NCBI GenBank assembly: GCA_009823395.1
Contig: CM020510.1
Location: 9,685,273 to 9,749,272, forward strand
Origin: Thamnaconus septentrionalis
Taxonomy: Eukaryota > Chordata > Actinopteri > Tetraodontiformes > Monacanthidae
Reading direction: 5' to 3'
Length of the DNA stretch: 64,000 nt
Below, in pieces: positions 31,901-45,624 of this stretch. Under the pieces are notes generated by a model. That model was not told where the DNA came from. It made no database searches and worked only from the letters and a program-made list of their open reading frames with translations. The number at the start of each line of letters is the position of its first letter. Positions within the stretch are counted from its first letter, which is position 1. Both the position numbers and the translations under genes were made by a program.

Positions 31901-34900
31901 TGTGTGCTGGTGTGTATCCGTGTGTGTTGGTGTGTATGCGTGTGTGTCGGTGTGTGTGCGTGTGTGTTGCTTCCCAGCGTGCCTGGTGATACAGGGCGTG
32001 TGGATGGGGCGGTTTAAGAGGAGGCGAGGGAGGCAGAGCCGCCAGGCGGCTGCCAGTCTTTGTTCCAGCAGTCGTAAACGCCGGTCGCAAAACCACGAGA
32101 TGAGGTGAGGCTCTGCTCGCCAGCATCCCTCCTCCTCCTCCTCCTCCTCCTCCTCCTCTGCCTCCTCTTCCTCCTCCCCATCCTCCTTTTTCCTTTCCTC
32201 TCCTCACTCCCTCCCCCGCCCGTCCCCCACCCCCCGCTCTGGCATTCGCAGCCGCCGGCTCCTCACTCGGCTCAGGGATGCTGCCGTCCGCTAGCATGCG
32301 ATGATCCATTGCTGCTGCTGCTGCTGCTGCAGGCTGCATCTCCTCCCACTGCGCTGCGTGCGGCGAGCGGTAAAAGGCGCAGCACCTTCTGCAGGCGGCG
32401 GGATGGTGTCGGCATCCAGGTTTTTTTTCCCTTCCCTTCATGTGCAGTGTCGTGCTGGTGTGCGCATGTGTGTATATGTGTGTGTTTTTCACGGTAGCAG
32501 TCAAGCGATGGTGGTGGTGGTTGAGGCGGGGGGGGGGGATGGGGATTCCGAGGGTGTCTGACTTGACGGGAATTGAGTTCACTTGTGTGCAGGGAGGGAG
32601 AAGAGCGGCGGGTGAAGGATGTGCATGATTGTGCTGAGTCAAAGCGGCTCTGCGCTGCCTTGCAGCCAGAGGGATCACACTATTTATGCTGCCTTTGTTT
32701 GGTTCTTTCTCTCTCTCTCTGTCTTTCTCTCTCTCCCTCTCTCTCGCTCTCTTTCTCTCTCCATCACTTGTTTGTGTTTGTGTAACATGTGTGCGTGTGA
32801 CACTCCAGGAGCGCTTCATAGCGACTTGTTTGCCGGTTTTCCTGATGCAGCTGGATTTCAGGTTGCTTGTTTGGTTCCCTGTTTGTGATCTTTTTAGTCA
32901 GAACTTAGTGAGTTAATATTCGAAGCCTAGTCCAGCAAACATGTTGCTTCCGAGCGAGATGTTGTGATGGCAACAATTATATCTGATCTGATTGCAGAAT
33001 AAAGAGACTGGGAGGCTTTTGTTCTGCTTGTGCTGTACTTTGATCCAATAATTATTGGACTGGCTTAAATGATGTTTTAGCCAACTTGAAGGTGGTACAC
33101 ATTGGGGAAATAATTTCCTTATAGTATTGTATTGTCCTGAGGACTTTCTAGTCACCTGCTGGCTTTAATTTTGCACTGTTTTCTTTTTTTTGGGGTGGAG
33201 GTGGTATTGTTTTCTTTTTCTCACACTAAACACTTCCCAATGTAACTGACAATATAAACGGTCATTAGTCTCCGCCCCAGACATGGATTAAGTTGCCGTG
33301 GTGAGGGCGGAATATCAGATGGGGACATCAGAATGCATGTCACACTGCTCCCTTGAGAAATTAATCTAGGTGTAGGAGGTGGAGGTGGAGTTGGAGGATG
33401 GGCAGGACGGAGAAGAATGACGATAAAGGGCAAAGGTGGAGCTCTCAGAGCTTCCATCCATCCGTTGTCCCTTGTGATGTCACGGCAGCCTCCCTGGGGG
33501 GAGTAAATCCTCTTCCTCGCAGGATGACATCACCAGCTTGGAGACACGCCGTCCACTGCCCTCGTCCATATTTCACCCAGCACTCTCCGTTTGTCAGCTT
33601 CCCTCCCGGGATTCGGCTCCGAGCAACGGCGAGCACAGCCGTCCTGCCACACGTTTAGATCAGAAGTTATTTCCTCAGTCGACTTTTCCTTCCGCTGTGA
33701 GTCACATTTAATTTGAGGATGTCACGTCATGAGGAATCACCACTGGGGGGCAGATGAGGACTGATCGAGCACTGACGGTGATGGTGTTTCATACATGCTG
33801 CGTTTTTTTTTGTTTTTTTTCATATGCTGCAACAGTCACATAACTGCAGTTCTACACACATGCAGGATGAGATTTTGACACCTTTGAGTCAACAACAGGA
33901 TTTAAAATTTTGTCTTTCTTGCTGAAAAATAAATAGACCAACATGTTGGGATCCTGGATTTAAAGGAACATGAAAACATATTCAAGAAAGAGAAAGAAAA
34001 ATAAGGAAAATGAGTATACTGAGACTCTCTCTGACTGTTAGAAAAGCTGGAAACCACAGCAGGAGCATTGTTTGACCTTTCCCCCACCACATTGCACCAA
34101 ATCATCCTGGACTTTACAGCTGTTTACTAATGAGATGCGGCTGCAGCCATGCATGTCATCCCAGTGTGTCCTGGATGAGGACAGAAGATAATTGGTGCTC
34201 TCCTCCTCCTTTCTTCCTCGCTGCTCTTGTTCCAAGTTCATCTGCTGGTCAAACTATTGCATTCGTTACACACTAGTTTAGACCGAGCTAGACATCTATT
34301 GATGGCTGTGTGTCTTTGCATTGCAGAGTGAAAGTGCCATCGTGAAGGAGAGGGAACTGTCCCTGGAGCTCGCCAGAATCAGGGATGAAGTGGGTAAGTG
34401 GGCTACAGCACGACGGTCACGGCTCCGCAGGGAGTCACCCACCCCTGTCTGGCATGGCACACATGGCATGTTAGACAATGTGGAGGAAGGAAGGGAAGAA
34501 TTGGAGAGCAAAGGAAAGAAAAGATTAGGAAAAGTATAGAAAGGAGAAGCAGCAGAAGGTGAAGCAAATGAAAATGAAATGGAAGAAGGAAACAAACAGG
34601 AAAGAAAGAGAAGCAGAAAAGCAAATGGGATGAAAGGAAGAAGGAGGGAAAGGACAAAATGTAGAAAAAAAAGAAAAAGACTAGGAAACAAAAGAGAAAA
34701 AAAGAAAAGAGAAAGTGATTTAAGGAAAATACAAGTGATTTAATAAATACAGAGCAAGAAAGGAAAGGTTGAAAAAAGAAAGAAAGATGACGTAGGAAAA
34801 GAAAAGGACAGGCAGGAAAGGTAGAGAAAGAGGAATGAATAAAAAGGAAAAGCAAGAAGGAAGAGTGAAAGAGAAAAAACAAAGACCTTTGGAGAGGAAA

Positions 34901-37272
34901 GAAAAATGAGTGAGACCAGCACCCCTTTGCGAGTTTGTGACTACGGAAGCCTGAGGTGAAGCTCCTTGTGTCCTATATTGTGCTACAGCTTTCAGTGTGG
35001 CAAACTGGGAGCAACTGCAGCAGGAGAAACAGAAACAGGAGAATCGTTTCGAGGCTGAGCTGCGGGGTCTGCGGGCTAGGCAGCAGGTCGAGCTCAGGGC
35101 GCTGGAGGAGCGGCTGAGGGTGCGGCACATGGAGGAGGACAAGAGCCTGCGGGCACAGCAGCAGTGTGAGCTGGACGAGCTGCGCTTCAAGCAGCAGGAG
35201 CTGGTACGTCGCAGGATGCTTAACCACTCTCCCTCCTGACTGTTGCTATGATCTGTGACCATTCTGACCATCCACTGGCTTCAGGTGGAGGAGATGAGAG
35301 AAGACCATGAGGCTTCCTTGGTGGAGATGGAGATGACCCACGGTGACACGCTGGCCACGCTGCAGGAAGAGCACGCCAGGACTGTGAAGAGTAAGAATTT
35401 ACCTGTCACTCTTCCCCAGGCAAGGGTTGGAGTTGCAGCTGGGGTTTAGATTTGGAGCTGGGGTTAGTGATGGGGTTGGAGCTGGGGTTAGTGATGGGGT
35501 TGGAGCTGGGGTTAGTGATGGGGTTGGAGCTGGGGTTGGGGTTGGGATTGGTGTTGGAGTTGGGGTTAGGGTTGGGGTTGGAGCTGGGGTTAGGGTTAGG
35601 GTTGGAACTGAACTTAGGGTTAGGGTTAGTGTTGGCACTGGGGTTAGGGTTGATTTGGATTTGAGGTTGGAGCTGGGGTTAGTGTTGGGGTTGGGGTTGG
35701 AGTTAGGGGGGTTAGTGGTTACTGGGGTTAGTGTTGGCACTGGGGTTGGGGTTGAGTGTTTTGGATTTGAGGTTGGAGCTGGGGTTAGTGTTGGGGTTGG
35801 AGCTGGGGTTAGGGTTAGGGTTAGTGTTGGCACTGGGGTTAGGGTTGATTTGGATTTGAGGTTGGAGCTGGGGTTAGTGTTGGGGTTGGAGCTGGGGTTA
35901 GGGTTAGGGTTAGTGTTGGCACTGGGGTTAGGGTTGATTTGGATTTGGGGTTGGAGCTGGGGTTAATGTTTTGCACTGACAAGTCACTTCCTGCACCAGA
36001 TCTGAAAATGGCCCACGAACAGCAGACCAAGTCTCTGGAGGAGGAGTTTGAAAAGATCAGACTGTCCCTGCAGGTAATGGATCTTCCACCAAGCAAAAAC
36101 AGCAATAATTTATTCTTCACAAGAAAATGTTGCTGAGCGTTTATTTTGTTTGTGTTTTTTTAGGATCAGGTCGACACACTGACTTTTCAGAATCGCAGTC
36201 TCAGAGACAGAGCCAAGCGATTTGAAGAAGCTCTTCGCAGGAGCACTGATGAACAAATAGTGGTGAGTGCTGCCAGGATGTGACGAAGGCTTTCGCTGCA
36301 GCCTCTCTCGTCGGAAGAATCTTTTACAAATGGCTTAACCCTAATCACATCTGCTGAAACCAGGACGCTCTGGCACCGTATAAACACATCGAGGAGGACC
36401 TGAAGAGCTTGAAGGAAGTTTTGGAGATGAAGAATCAACAAATTCATCAGCAGGACCTAAAGATCACAGAGCTCGAGAAAATAGTAGGTTTCAAATTTCT
36501 GCCGGGGCCGATGTTTCCTAATTTTCCAAAGCACTCGTGCACAGAAGTTTGACACGAGTTTTGAAGAATTTAATGTGGCGCTCCTCTTTCCCTGTGTTTT
36601 TGAGCAGGCTGAAAAGAATGTGTACCTGGAGGAGAGACTACAGGTGTTGCAGCAGCAGAACGAGGACCTCAAGGAAAGAATCGACAAGAATGTTGCAGTT
36701 TCCAGGTCAGAGAAGCTTCTAGCACATCACAACCAAAGATAATTTAAGGAGCCCTGTAGAAATATTTTCCAAACCAAAGCACAGCAAACATGCTCTGTAA
36801 AGCCTAGATGTTTATATGAATGTGATTTGATTTATGCTCTATGTTAATATATTATTACGATGTCATGATTATTAAAATTTGGGACAATGCAAATTCCACA
36901 CAAAGGACTATTTTTCCCCCGGAGAGATCTGTAACATTTTGTTTCCACAGGACCCCAAGATCTGTCAGTGGGTGTAATATAAGAACATTAATATCTTAGA
37001 TTCTAGATGCTACACGTGACACGTGGCTTGACGCCCTTTCCTTTCACCCCCCCCCTCTGAAAAGGCAACTCTCGGCGGAGAACGCCAACCTGCAGGTGAA
37101 CGTGGAGAAGGAGAGCAACGAGAAGAAGCGGCTGAGTCGCACCAACGAGGAGTTGCTGTGGCGCCTCCAGACGGGCGAGCTCAGCCCGCGGATGTCCCCC
37201 AGCTCCTCCCCCCTCCACCGACCCTCCTCCGGACCCGGTTCTCCCGCTCGGCCACACTCCTACCATCAATGA
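24107..37272 (+). CDS. mtus2: Microtubule-associated scaffold protein 2 (MTUS2/TIP150), complete
   Basis: A microtubule plus-end protein that binds EB1. Exons: 24107-25801, 26228-26405, 26528-26716, 29002-29127, 29828-29920, 30445-30626, 34327-34393, 34989-35203, 35285-35390, 36000-36073, 36164-36262, 36364-36483, 36608-36705, 37065-37272. They sum to 3450 nt in frame: 1149 residues and stop (human MTUS2 is about 1369). Seen: disordered N-terminus with SQLRNNN; five decapeptides at 306-355; an EB1-type SxIP motif, SGIP, at 428-431; [13 protein letters not shown] at 457-469; [10 protein letters not shown] and [11 protein letters not shown] blocks; a long coiled coil from about 765 to 1110 with [13 protein letters not shown] and [10 protein letters not shown]; a Ser/Pro tail. 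These blocks match recalled MTUS2 better than MTUS1. ATG24107 aligns with the human N-terminus. Confidence 0.92.
25022..25171 (+). repeat. mtus2: Five-copy decapeptide repeat inside mtus2 exon
   Basis: Five tandem 30-bp units encode [10 protein letters not shown] and four variants ([40 protein letters not shown]), residues 306-355. Each unit has a basic-x-x-Ser-Phe core, which fits basophilic kinase or 14-3-3 sites. DNA units differ mainly at third positions while the core is kept, which suggests selection on the peptide. I do not recall this array in human MTUS2. Confidence 0.92.
25936..25998. repeat. (GAT)n microsatellite in mtus2 intron
   Basis: About 21 perfect GAT copies, 135 bp after the donor of the first coding exon. 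They read as poly-His on the opposite strand, which is an artefact. Confidence 0.95.
26717..29001 (+). other. mtus2 intron, no embedded gene seen
   Basis: A 2.3 kb intron. It holds a short (CTGA)n run at 27119-27147 and a (CT)n run at 28939-28986 that forms the polypyrimidine tract before the acceptor at 29001. Open frames near 27364-27886 show no recognisable domain. Confidence 0.5.
28939..28986. repeat. (CT)n tract next to mtus2 splice acceptor
   Basis: The dinucleotide run ends 15 bp before the AG at 29000-29001, so it probably serves as the polypyrimidine tract of this intron. Confidence 0.85.
29128..30444 (+). other. Two mtus2 introns around the 29828-29920 exon
   Basis: Non-coding sequence with a short CA-rich patch near 29928-29955. 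No mobile element is recognised. Confidence 0.45.
30627..34326 (+). other. Large mtus2 intron before the main coiled-coil exons
   Basis: A 3.7 kb intron containing a possible degenerate transposon piece near 31255-31500 ('agttttcggacaccc'), a GT-rich stretch at 31905-31968, and a CpG- and triplet-rich block at 31970-32620. No complete gene is visible in it. Confidence 0.45.
31970..32620 (+). promoter_or_regulatory. Possible internal promoter of mtus2
   Basis: A GC/CpG-rich block in an otherwise AT-rich intron, with CCT and CTG triplet runs. A possible exon runs from after TTCCCAG (31978) to GATGAG|GTGAGG (32105) and could start [10 protein letters not shown], but its end phase (2) does not match the next coding exon at 34327 (phase 0). 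Mammalian MTUS genes use internal promoters for short coiled-coil isoforms, so the position makes sense. Evidence is weak. Confidence 0.25.
34394..34988 (+). other. Purine-rich mtus2 intron
   Basis: The intron is strongly A/G-biased on the plus strand from about 34480 to 34910. This produces long low-complexity Phe/Leu/Ser-rich frames on the other strand that are not genes. Confidence 0.7.
35441..35975 (+). repeat. G/T-rich minisatellite with telomere-like units in mtus2 intron
   Basis: Degenerate tandem units based on GGAGCTGGGGTTAGTG and GGGTTAGGGTT fill nearly the whole intron between 35390 and 36000. Longer blocks of about 110 bp recur near 35650, 35770-35850 and 35860-35940. Short TTAGGG runs resemble the vertebrate telomere repeat. 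Gly/Val-rich frames through it are artefacts. Confidence 0.92.
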
Positions 37273-39892
<2,620 letters not shown>

Positions 39893-39902
39893 TTTATTTA
39901 TT
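39893..39902 (-). terminator. stoml3: stoml3 poly(A) signals
   Basis: Two overlapping AATAAA hexamers on the minus strand, 65-75 bp downstream of the stoml3 stop codon. Confidence 0.6.
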
Positions 39903-39966
39903 TATGTATTCTTACTTTATAGAATTCTAAGTTCTTAAACGCAGTGTTTTGTGACACCGGGCTTCG

Positions 39967-42542
39967 TCACTTGCTCTGCATGAAGCACTGCAGCATGTCG
40001 ATGGGCAGCGGGAAGATGATGGTGGAGTTCTTCTCCGCTGCGATGGAGTTGAGGCTCTGCAGGTAGCGCAGCTGGAGCGCCGAGGGTGACTCAGCGATGA
40101 CCAGCGAGGCCTCCTTCAGAGCTCTGGAGGCCTTCATCTCCCCCTCAGCGGCAATGATCTGAAAGAGACGCACACACAAACACCCAGAACATGAGTACTT
40201 TTACAACTTGGTTGAGTCGCTCGAAGCCCGGCCTTGGTGTCGTGTCCTTGTCCTGACCTTCGCTCTGGCCTCTCGGCTGGCCTCGGCCTCGGCAGCCATC
40301 GCTCGCTGCAGCTGCTGAGGCAGCTTCACGTCCTTGATCTCCACCCGCTCCACTTTAATTCCCCAAGGATCAGTGGCTTCATCCAAGGATTCCTTGCAGG
40401 GAAACATTCAACAAGTACTGAAGTATGGATCCTATGTATGCATGTATGTCTGTATGTATCTGTCTGTCTATCTATCCATGTATGTATGTATGTATGTATC
40501 TATCTATCTATCTTTCTATCTGTCTGTCTGTCTGTCACAGCTGCCTCCTCACCTGCATGCTGAGTGATATCCCCTCTCTGTCAGACAGCAGCTCTGCCAG
40601 GTTTTTGGTGCCCAGCGCATTCCTCAGGGTGGTTTGAGCCAGCAGCCGCGTGGACGAGTGCGCGTTGGACACGTTGGCCACAGACGAGATGGGGCAGTGT
40701 ATCCGGAAGTACACAACGCCGTCCACTGCCACCGTCACCGAGTCCTTGGTCAGGATCTGCCAGGCGGAAGGTGCGAGCGTGAGGCCGCGGCGGCGGTTGA
40801 TGACAAGCACTTCTCGGTGACTGAAGAGTGGCCTACCTCTTGTGGCGGGATGTCAAAGGACACGGTCCTCAGATCAACCTTCACAAAGTTGTCTGTGCAA
40901 GGCAGAACAAAGAAAAGCCCTGGTGGGAGGTAAAGAGCTTGCTTTAGATCTTTATTCCACTCCAGGGAAGTCTCTGAAGTCAGTGTAAGCCATAATTCTT
41001 ATCATTTAAGATCAATAGCTCAGTTGAGTTCACTGACAGCCTAGAGACACATTAGAATTTTCTTATGGACCTTTTGACTGGCAAAGTATTTAGTAATAAG
41101 TACTTACTATTACTAATTACTACTAAAAGTAATTACTAAACTATAGTAGTTTAGTTTTGCTCCCAGCTATTTACCAGTAACCAACTGCGTCAGAAGTCGT
41201 TCTATTTAGTTCATCAAGTGAAAGTAGTGGGCAAAATAATGATTGTGCTCACACCAAAGACTCATGTGAAACAATTCAAACTAACCCGGTCCTTTAGGTT
41301 TGCGGTCTGTGATCCGTCCAAGTCTAAATATGACGGCTCGCTCATACTCCTTCACAATCTGCACGTTGGACACACAATCAGCCATGCTTACAATGCAAAT
41401 ACACTTAAATGTGAAGGAACAGTCTATATGCGCAACAGTCACCTGACCTATAGGCACACAAGTCTAAAAGCAAAGTCCCCTATAGGTTGTAATTTAAGTA
41501 AATACACTTTAAAACATTAAGGAAACTATTAAAACTTAGTTGAAAATTAAATCCCAATTAAATCAGTCACATTTGAGAGAGAAAAAAAGTTGACAAATAG
41601 ACGTGTAGCTTCAGGAAGTCCAGTACACAGACACTGAGATCTTCTTCTAGTGGTAATATCCATACCTTAACACAGAGAAATATTGTGAGTGGGAAAGTTG
41701 CTGCAATAAAAAGGAGGGACATGAGAACCAGTATCCAACCAAAACATCCCAGTCTCCCAGAGCTCTTATCTGCGGAACAAGAAAAACACGTTTCAGCTTT
41801 GACTGGAGCTCACACAGGTGCTGCTCAACATTTGGCATGTTTGAATCATCTTCTTCCAATCTGGAGACGATGGCTTTTCTCTTAGGATTCCCAACAACTA
41901 TGGATCACTGCCATCTCCTTCATATTAAAGGGTGAAGACGCACCAGTGCCTTCATGCATAACGGTGCCATGCTTCATTTACCCGTGATAATGTGATTCAT
42001 CTCTATTACACTGGAGGCTTGTCCAAATCCCTCCGAGTCACAGTGCGCCCCATTAGGATGGTACAACGTTAAGAAATCAGCATTGTATAGAACGTGTACA
42101 AGCAATGATTGTCTGACCAAACAGCTGAAGGTTTTGAGTGTCCGCTTTACACATCACAGCCGTTGTTTGCGCCATGTATTTTTAAAATTAGAGTTTAAAA
42201 TCAATTTAAAAAGTCTCGTTAGATATATAGAACACAATTCCATTAATATCGGAGGACATATTTAAAAGCACACATTCTGACACGCATACTCATCTTTTGT
42301 GGCACAATATTGTTTTAAACTAACCCCCACACCACCAAATATAATATTAAAATATAAAATAATAATAATGATAAATAAAAACAAAAAATCACCATGGCAA
42401 CCATTCTTGGTTCCCTGAGGAATGTCTATTAATAATTGACGCACCAACGGCGGTGACAGTGCACGACGCATAAACATCAGAAGCTGTCTTTACCTTCGAT
42501 GTTGTCCTCAGCGTTGATCTGAAACTTGCCCTGTGTCACCAT
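39967..42542 (-). CDS. stoml3: Stomatin-family membrane scaffold protein (stomatin-like 3), complete
   Basis: An integral monotopic protein of the SPFH/band-7 family that organises cholesterol-rich membrane and modulates ion channels. Exons on the minus strand: 42494-42542, 41666-41769, 41286-41358, 40837-40919, 40553-40756, 40258-40392, 39967-40158. They total 840 nt in frame, 279 residues (human STOML3 is 291, recalled). Seen: palmitoylatable Cys25 in GCFGW; a membrane hairpin at about 28-50 with the hairpin Pro in [19 protein letters not shown] opening the band-7 domain; [28 protein letters not shown]; and [13 protein letters not shown] with IFPLPIDML at the end. The body resembles human stomatin at many positions ([13 protein letters not shown]), while the locus beside foxo1 points to stoml3. 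The C-terminus stops soon after the core. stom is the alternative name. Confidence 0.88.
40433..40538. repeat. GTAT/GTCT/ATCT tetranucleotide repeat in stoml3 intron
   Basis: Mixed tetranucleotide units in the intron between the 40258 and 40553 exons. Confidence 0.9.
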
Positions 42543-42587
42543 GTTTGCCGTGCTGGAGGCTGTTGAGATCATCAGTGCGAGTGTGTG

Positions 42588-42727
42588 TTTGAGTAAGTGT
42601 GTGTGTATGTGTGTGTGTGTGTTTGTGTGTGTGTTTACTGTCTGTGTGTCCGAGCGACCGTCTGTTTACCTGTCTGTCTCCCCCTGAGGGGTGTGGCCTA
42701 CTCCCTGTCCCTCATCACCTGCTCTCG

Positions 42728-42757
<30 letters not shown>
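42588..42757. repeat. GT and CA dinucleotide repeats upstream of stoml3
   Basis: A GT run at about 42588-42632 and a CA run at about 42727-42757 lie just 5' of the stoml3 start codon, in its probable 5' UTR or promoter. They could pair as an inverted repeat. Confidence 0.9.
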
Positions 42758-42758
<1 letters not shown>

Positions 42759-42893
42759 CAGGGACTAGGGCTCAGTGTGTGTGATTCCTGTATCCAGTTA
42801 TTTGTGCCGGCAGTAACTTGAGCCGTTGAGCTGAGCTGAGCTGCGCCTCGTGTGTGGCTCCGCCGTCGGAAAACTTAAAGTTCAACTCCTGTG

Positions 42894-42931
<38 letters not shown>
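42894..42931. repeat. (CTG)n trinucleotide repeat in the stoml3-foxo1 interval
   Basis: About 12 CTG units, roughly 350 bp upstream of the stoml3 start. Confidence 0.95.
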
Positions 42932-42932
<1 letters not shown>

Positions 42933-44288
42933 GCTCTCACATTTACGTCCAGGAGTCGAACACCTGTCGAGTGCACTTCATCAATAAACAAAGAGTACTG
43001 GAATACAAGCCGAGCAACATGAGAGCGTACACGAAAAGGCGTGATCATGCCACTGGGTGTGCCCATGATGTAAGGATCAGCTGGCACACACAACAGGTGT
43101 CCAGTGTCATTTAGATGAACAGGTTTTTTTTTTGTTTTTTTAATTTTAAATAAAAATAATAAGAACAATACATTATTTACCCAGGCACAGTAAAAGGGAC
43201 ATTTCCAAACCCCATTCAACTTGTTCCATCTCTCTATCACTGAAAAATGTAAACACAAATAATCTGGAATTCATTTCTTTGGCATGTAAGTTTGAGAGTT
43301 TCTGACACTGTGAAGCTTGTAAAGTTTGCTCACATCTGGCAACCCACCCATGATATTTCATGTTTTCATGCATGATCCATCATAATCTACGCTAATTTAT
43401 GGTCACCGTTAATTAATGCTTTAATTACCATGAATCTGTTGGTTATAATGGAATCATATGTGAATGCATGGTCATTCACCGAACCTCTCAAGAAATTTGG
43501 GTTTAATTTTGCTGTGTGGCCTTCTCTCTGTTGCACAGTCAGGTGTGTACTCCTCTGTCAAATTACGCAATTGCATATCTGAAAACTATCCGATTGTCTA
43601 TGTATTTAAATATATACTTTCTTATGAATGGCAGACAATCCAAAAATTATTTTAATAACTGAAGGTTGACACTAAAGCCATAAAGCACAGCTTTTCATGC
43701 CAGGGCATATTGTGAACACGTACCACCGTTTAGAAATAAAATGTTTCCTTAAAACAAGACAATACGTATTGGACATTGGCGTGAATATTGGGAAAGTATA
43801 TTCTAGGGAGCCCTGTAGAACATAAATATCTATCAGATGAATTTGCAGGCTGATTCAGTTCAAAATCCAAAATCTCAAAGGACTTTAATTCCTTCGACTG
43901 AATGTCAGGAAGGGAAAGAAATGCAGGGTTCATTGAGTTGTAATGCTAGACAATGGCCACGTGGCGGAGACTCTTGTCAAGTTCACAGTAGAGAGTGGAA
44001 GGTAAACCGGTCCGAGGTGGCTCAACTCTCACGATCTACTCTTCATGGTCTTTACTACGACTATAATGTCACAGAATGAGAAATCATTTATTTTATAAAG
44101 GACTGCAGGACTTTCAACCACGGTGATGCAATAAAACTTCTTCACCATGGGGGACAAGATGTTAAGGTTTTGTAAAATACAGCAATTAAAAAAAAGTAAA
44201 ATAGAGAAATGAATGATCCATCTGCATTATAGTGGACGCATTCACGATCTGCTGTTAAATTTCAATATATTTGCAACAATACAATAGC

Positions 44289-44435
44289 ATGTGTGTGTGT
44301 GTGTGTGTGAGTGTGTGTGTGTGTATATATACACATATAGATACATATTAGTATAAATACAGATATACACACACATATATTTTGATATATACATGTGTGT
44401 ACGCACGTACAAACAGACGCGAGCGAGCGCGCTCA

Positions 44436-44476
<41 letters not shown>
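44289..44476. repeat. GT...CA dinucleotide inverted pair
   Basis: A GT run (about 44289-44327) and a CA run (about 44439-44476) are separated by an ATAC-rich spacer. They could form a long imperfect hairpin. Confidence 0.85.
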
Positions 44477-44477
<1 letters not shown>

Positions 44478-45060
44478 ATTGGCCTGCTTTTTTCAAGTTT
44501 CATTTAAGTTTAAACTTAAAAAAAAAAAAGTAAAAACCATCCACAAGACATTTGGTCTAAGGATGATTAAAGATTGAATCGTTAGAAGGAAGAAAAAAAA
44601 CAACTTTTTTTTCTCTGACGTTTACTAAAGAATGAAAACCTTTTTTTCCCTTTCTCTCGCTACTTCATTCAACCTCTTCGGACGCCGTCCATTGGCCCTG
44701 CTCGGCTGTCAATCAAAAAGTGGGCGGTGTCAGCTGCCAAATGATACTTCCAGTAAGTCCCTCACATGCTGTAGGCTACAACAGACAGTCAACAGGCTGG
44801 CCGGCCACACACACACACGGATCGCTGCTGCGGCTGGAGAACCAAAACAAACCAGCGGGTCACCTCGCCGTGGACTCTCCTACTCTGTATGCTTTATAGA
44901 AAAATCAGAATATCACTTTTCTTTTTTTAACCATTCGTACTCGCGCTGACATTTTGTCGTCGTCCTCTCTTTTTCTTCTTTTCGACTTGGGATGTGACTG
45001 TCAGCGCGGAGTTTGCTTTGCGCGCAGACGTCACACACTTCCCCCCCACCCCCCACCACC

Positions 45061-45102
45061 CTTCTTCTTCTTCTTCTTCTTCTTCTTCTTCTTCTTCTTC
45101 TT
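45061..45102. repeat. (CTT)n in the foxo1 5' UTR region
   Basis: About 14 CTT units, 126 bp before the foxo1 start codon. Confidence 0.93.
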
Positions 45103-45227
45103 CCCCGGACAGATTCATCTCTGTGGGGGGTCGGAGTCGCCACTTTCTTCGGGCTTTTTTTTTTTTTTTTTTTTTTCCTTACATGACATTCTAACACTTG
45201 GCCGCCGCCGTCAGCACCTCACCGACC

Positions 45228-45566
45228 ATGGCGGAAGCTGCCCAGCAGCCACACTTGGTGGAAATAGACCCGGATTTCGAGCCCCTGTCGCGGCCCCGTT
45301 CGTGCACTTGGCCCCTGCCCAGGCCGGAGTTCATCAACCCGGGCGACTCCAACACATCGTCGCCGGTGCCCTCCGTCAAGCAGGAGCCCGGCGTGGGCAA
45401 CGGCGACTTCATCAACAACCTCAGCCTGCTGGAGGAGACTGAGGACTTGCCTGACATCCTGTGCGGTGACTACCAGTGTCAGGAGAACTGCATCCAACAG
45501 CAGCAACAGCAGCAACACAATCAGCAGCAGCAGCACCAGAACCCCCAACTTACGCACCACCACCAT

Positions 45567-45624
<58 letters not shown>

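Larger units (their letters stand above)
42932..45227. promoter_or_regulatory. Divergent stoml3-foxo1 intergenic region; foxo1 promoter and 5' UTR
   Basis: The 3' part carries an inverted CCAAT box (ATTGG, 44691-44695) and a GC box (GGGCGG, 44722-44727). It then turns CpG-richer, with a (CTT)n run at 45061-45102 and a poly-T tract at 45158-45177 just before the foxo1 ATG. The 5' part is AT-rich with TAAT motifs (for example near 43410). No coding exon is seen. Confidence 0.5.

Noticed and set aside
34296..35271. Hydrophobic Phe/Leu-rich minus-strand frames resembling membrane proteins
   Set aside because: They are the complement of a purine-rich mtus2 intron and of coiled-coil exons; low complexity, no start context or splice logic.
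35399..35966. Gly/Val- and Pro/Thr-rich frames near 35.4-36.0 kb
   Set aside because: They are produced by the G-rich minisatellite within an mtus2 intron.
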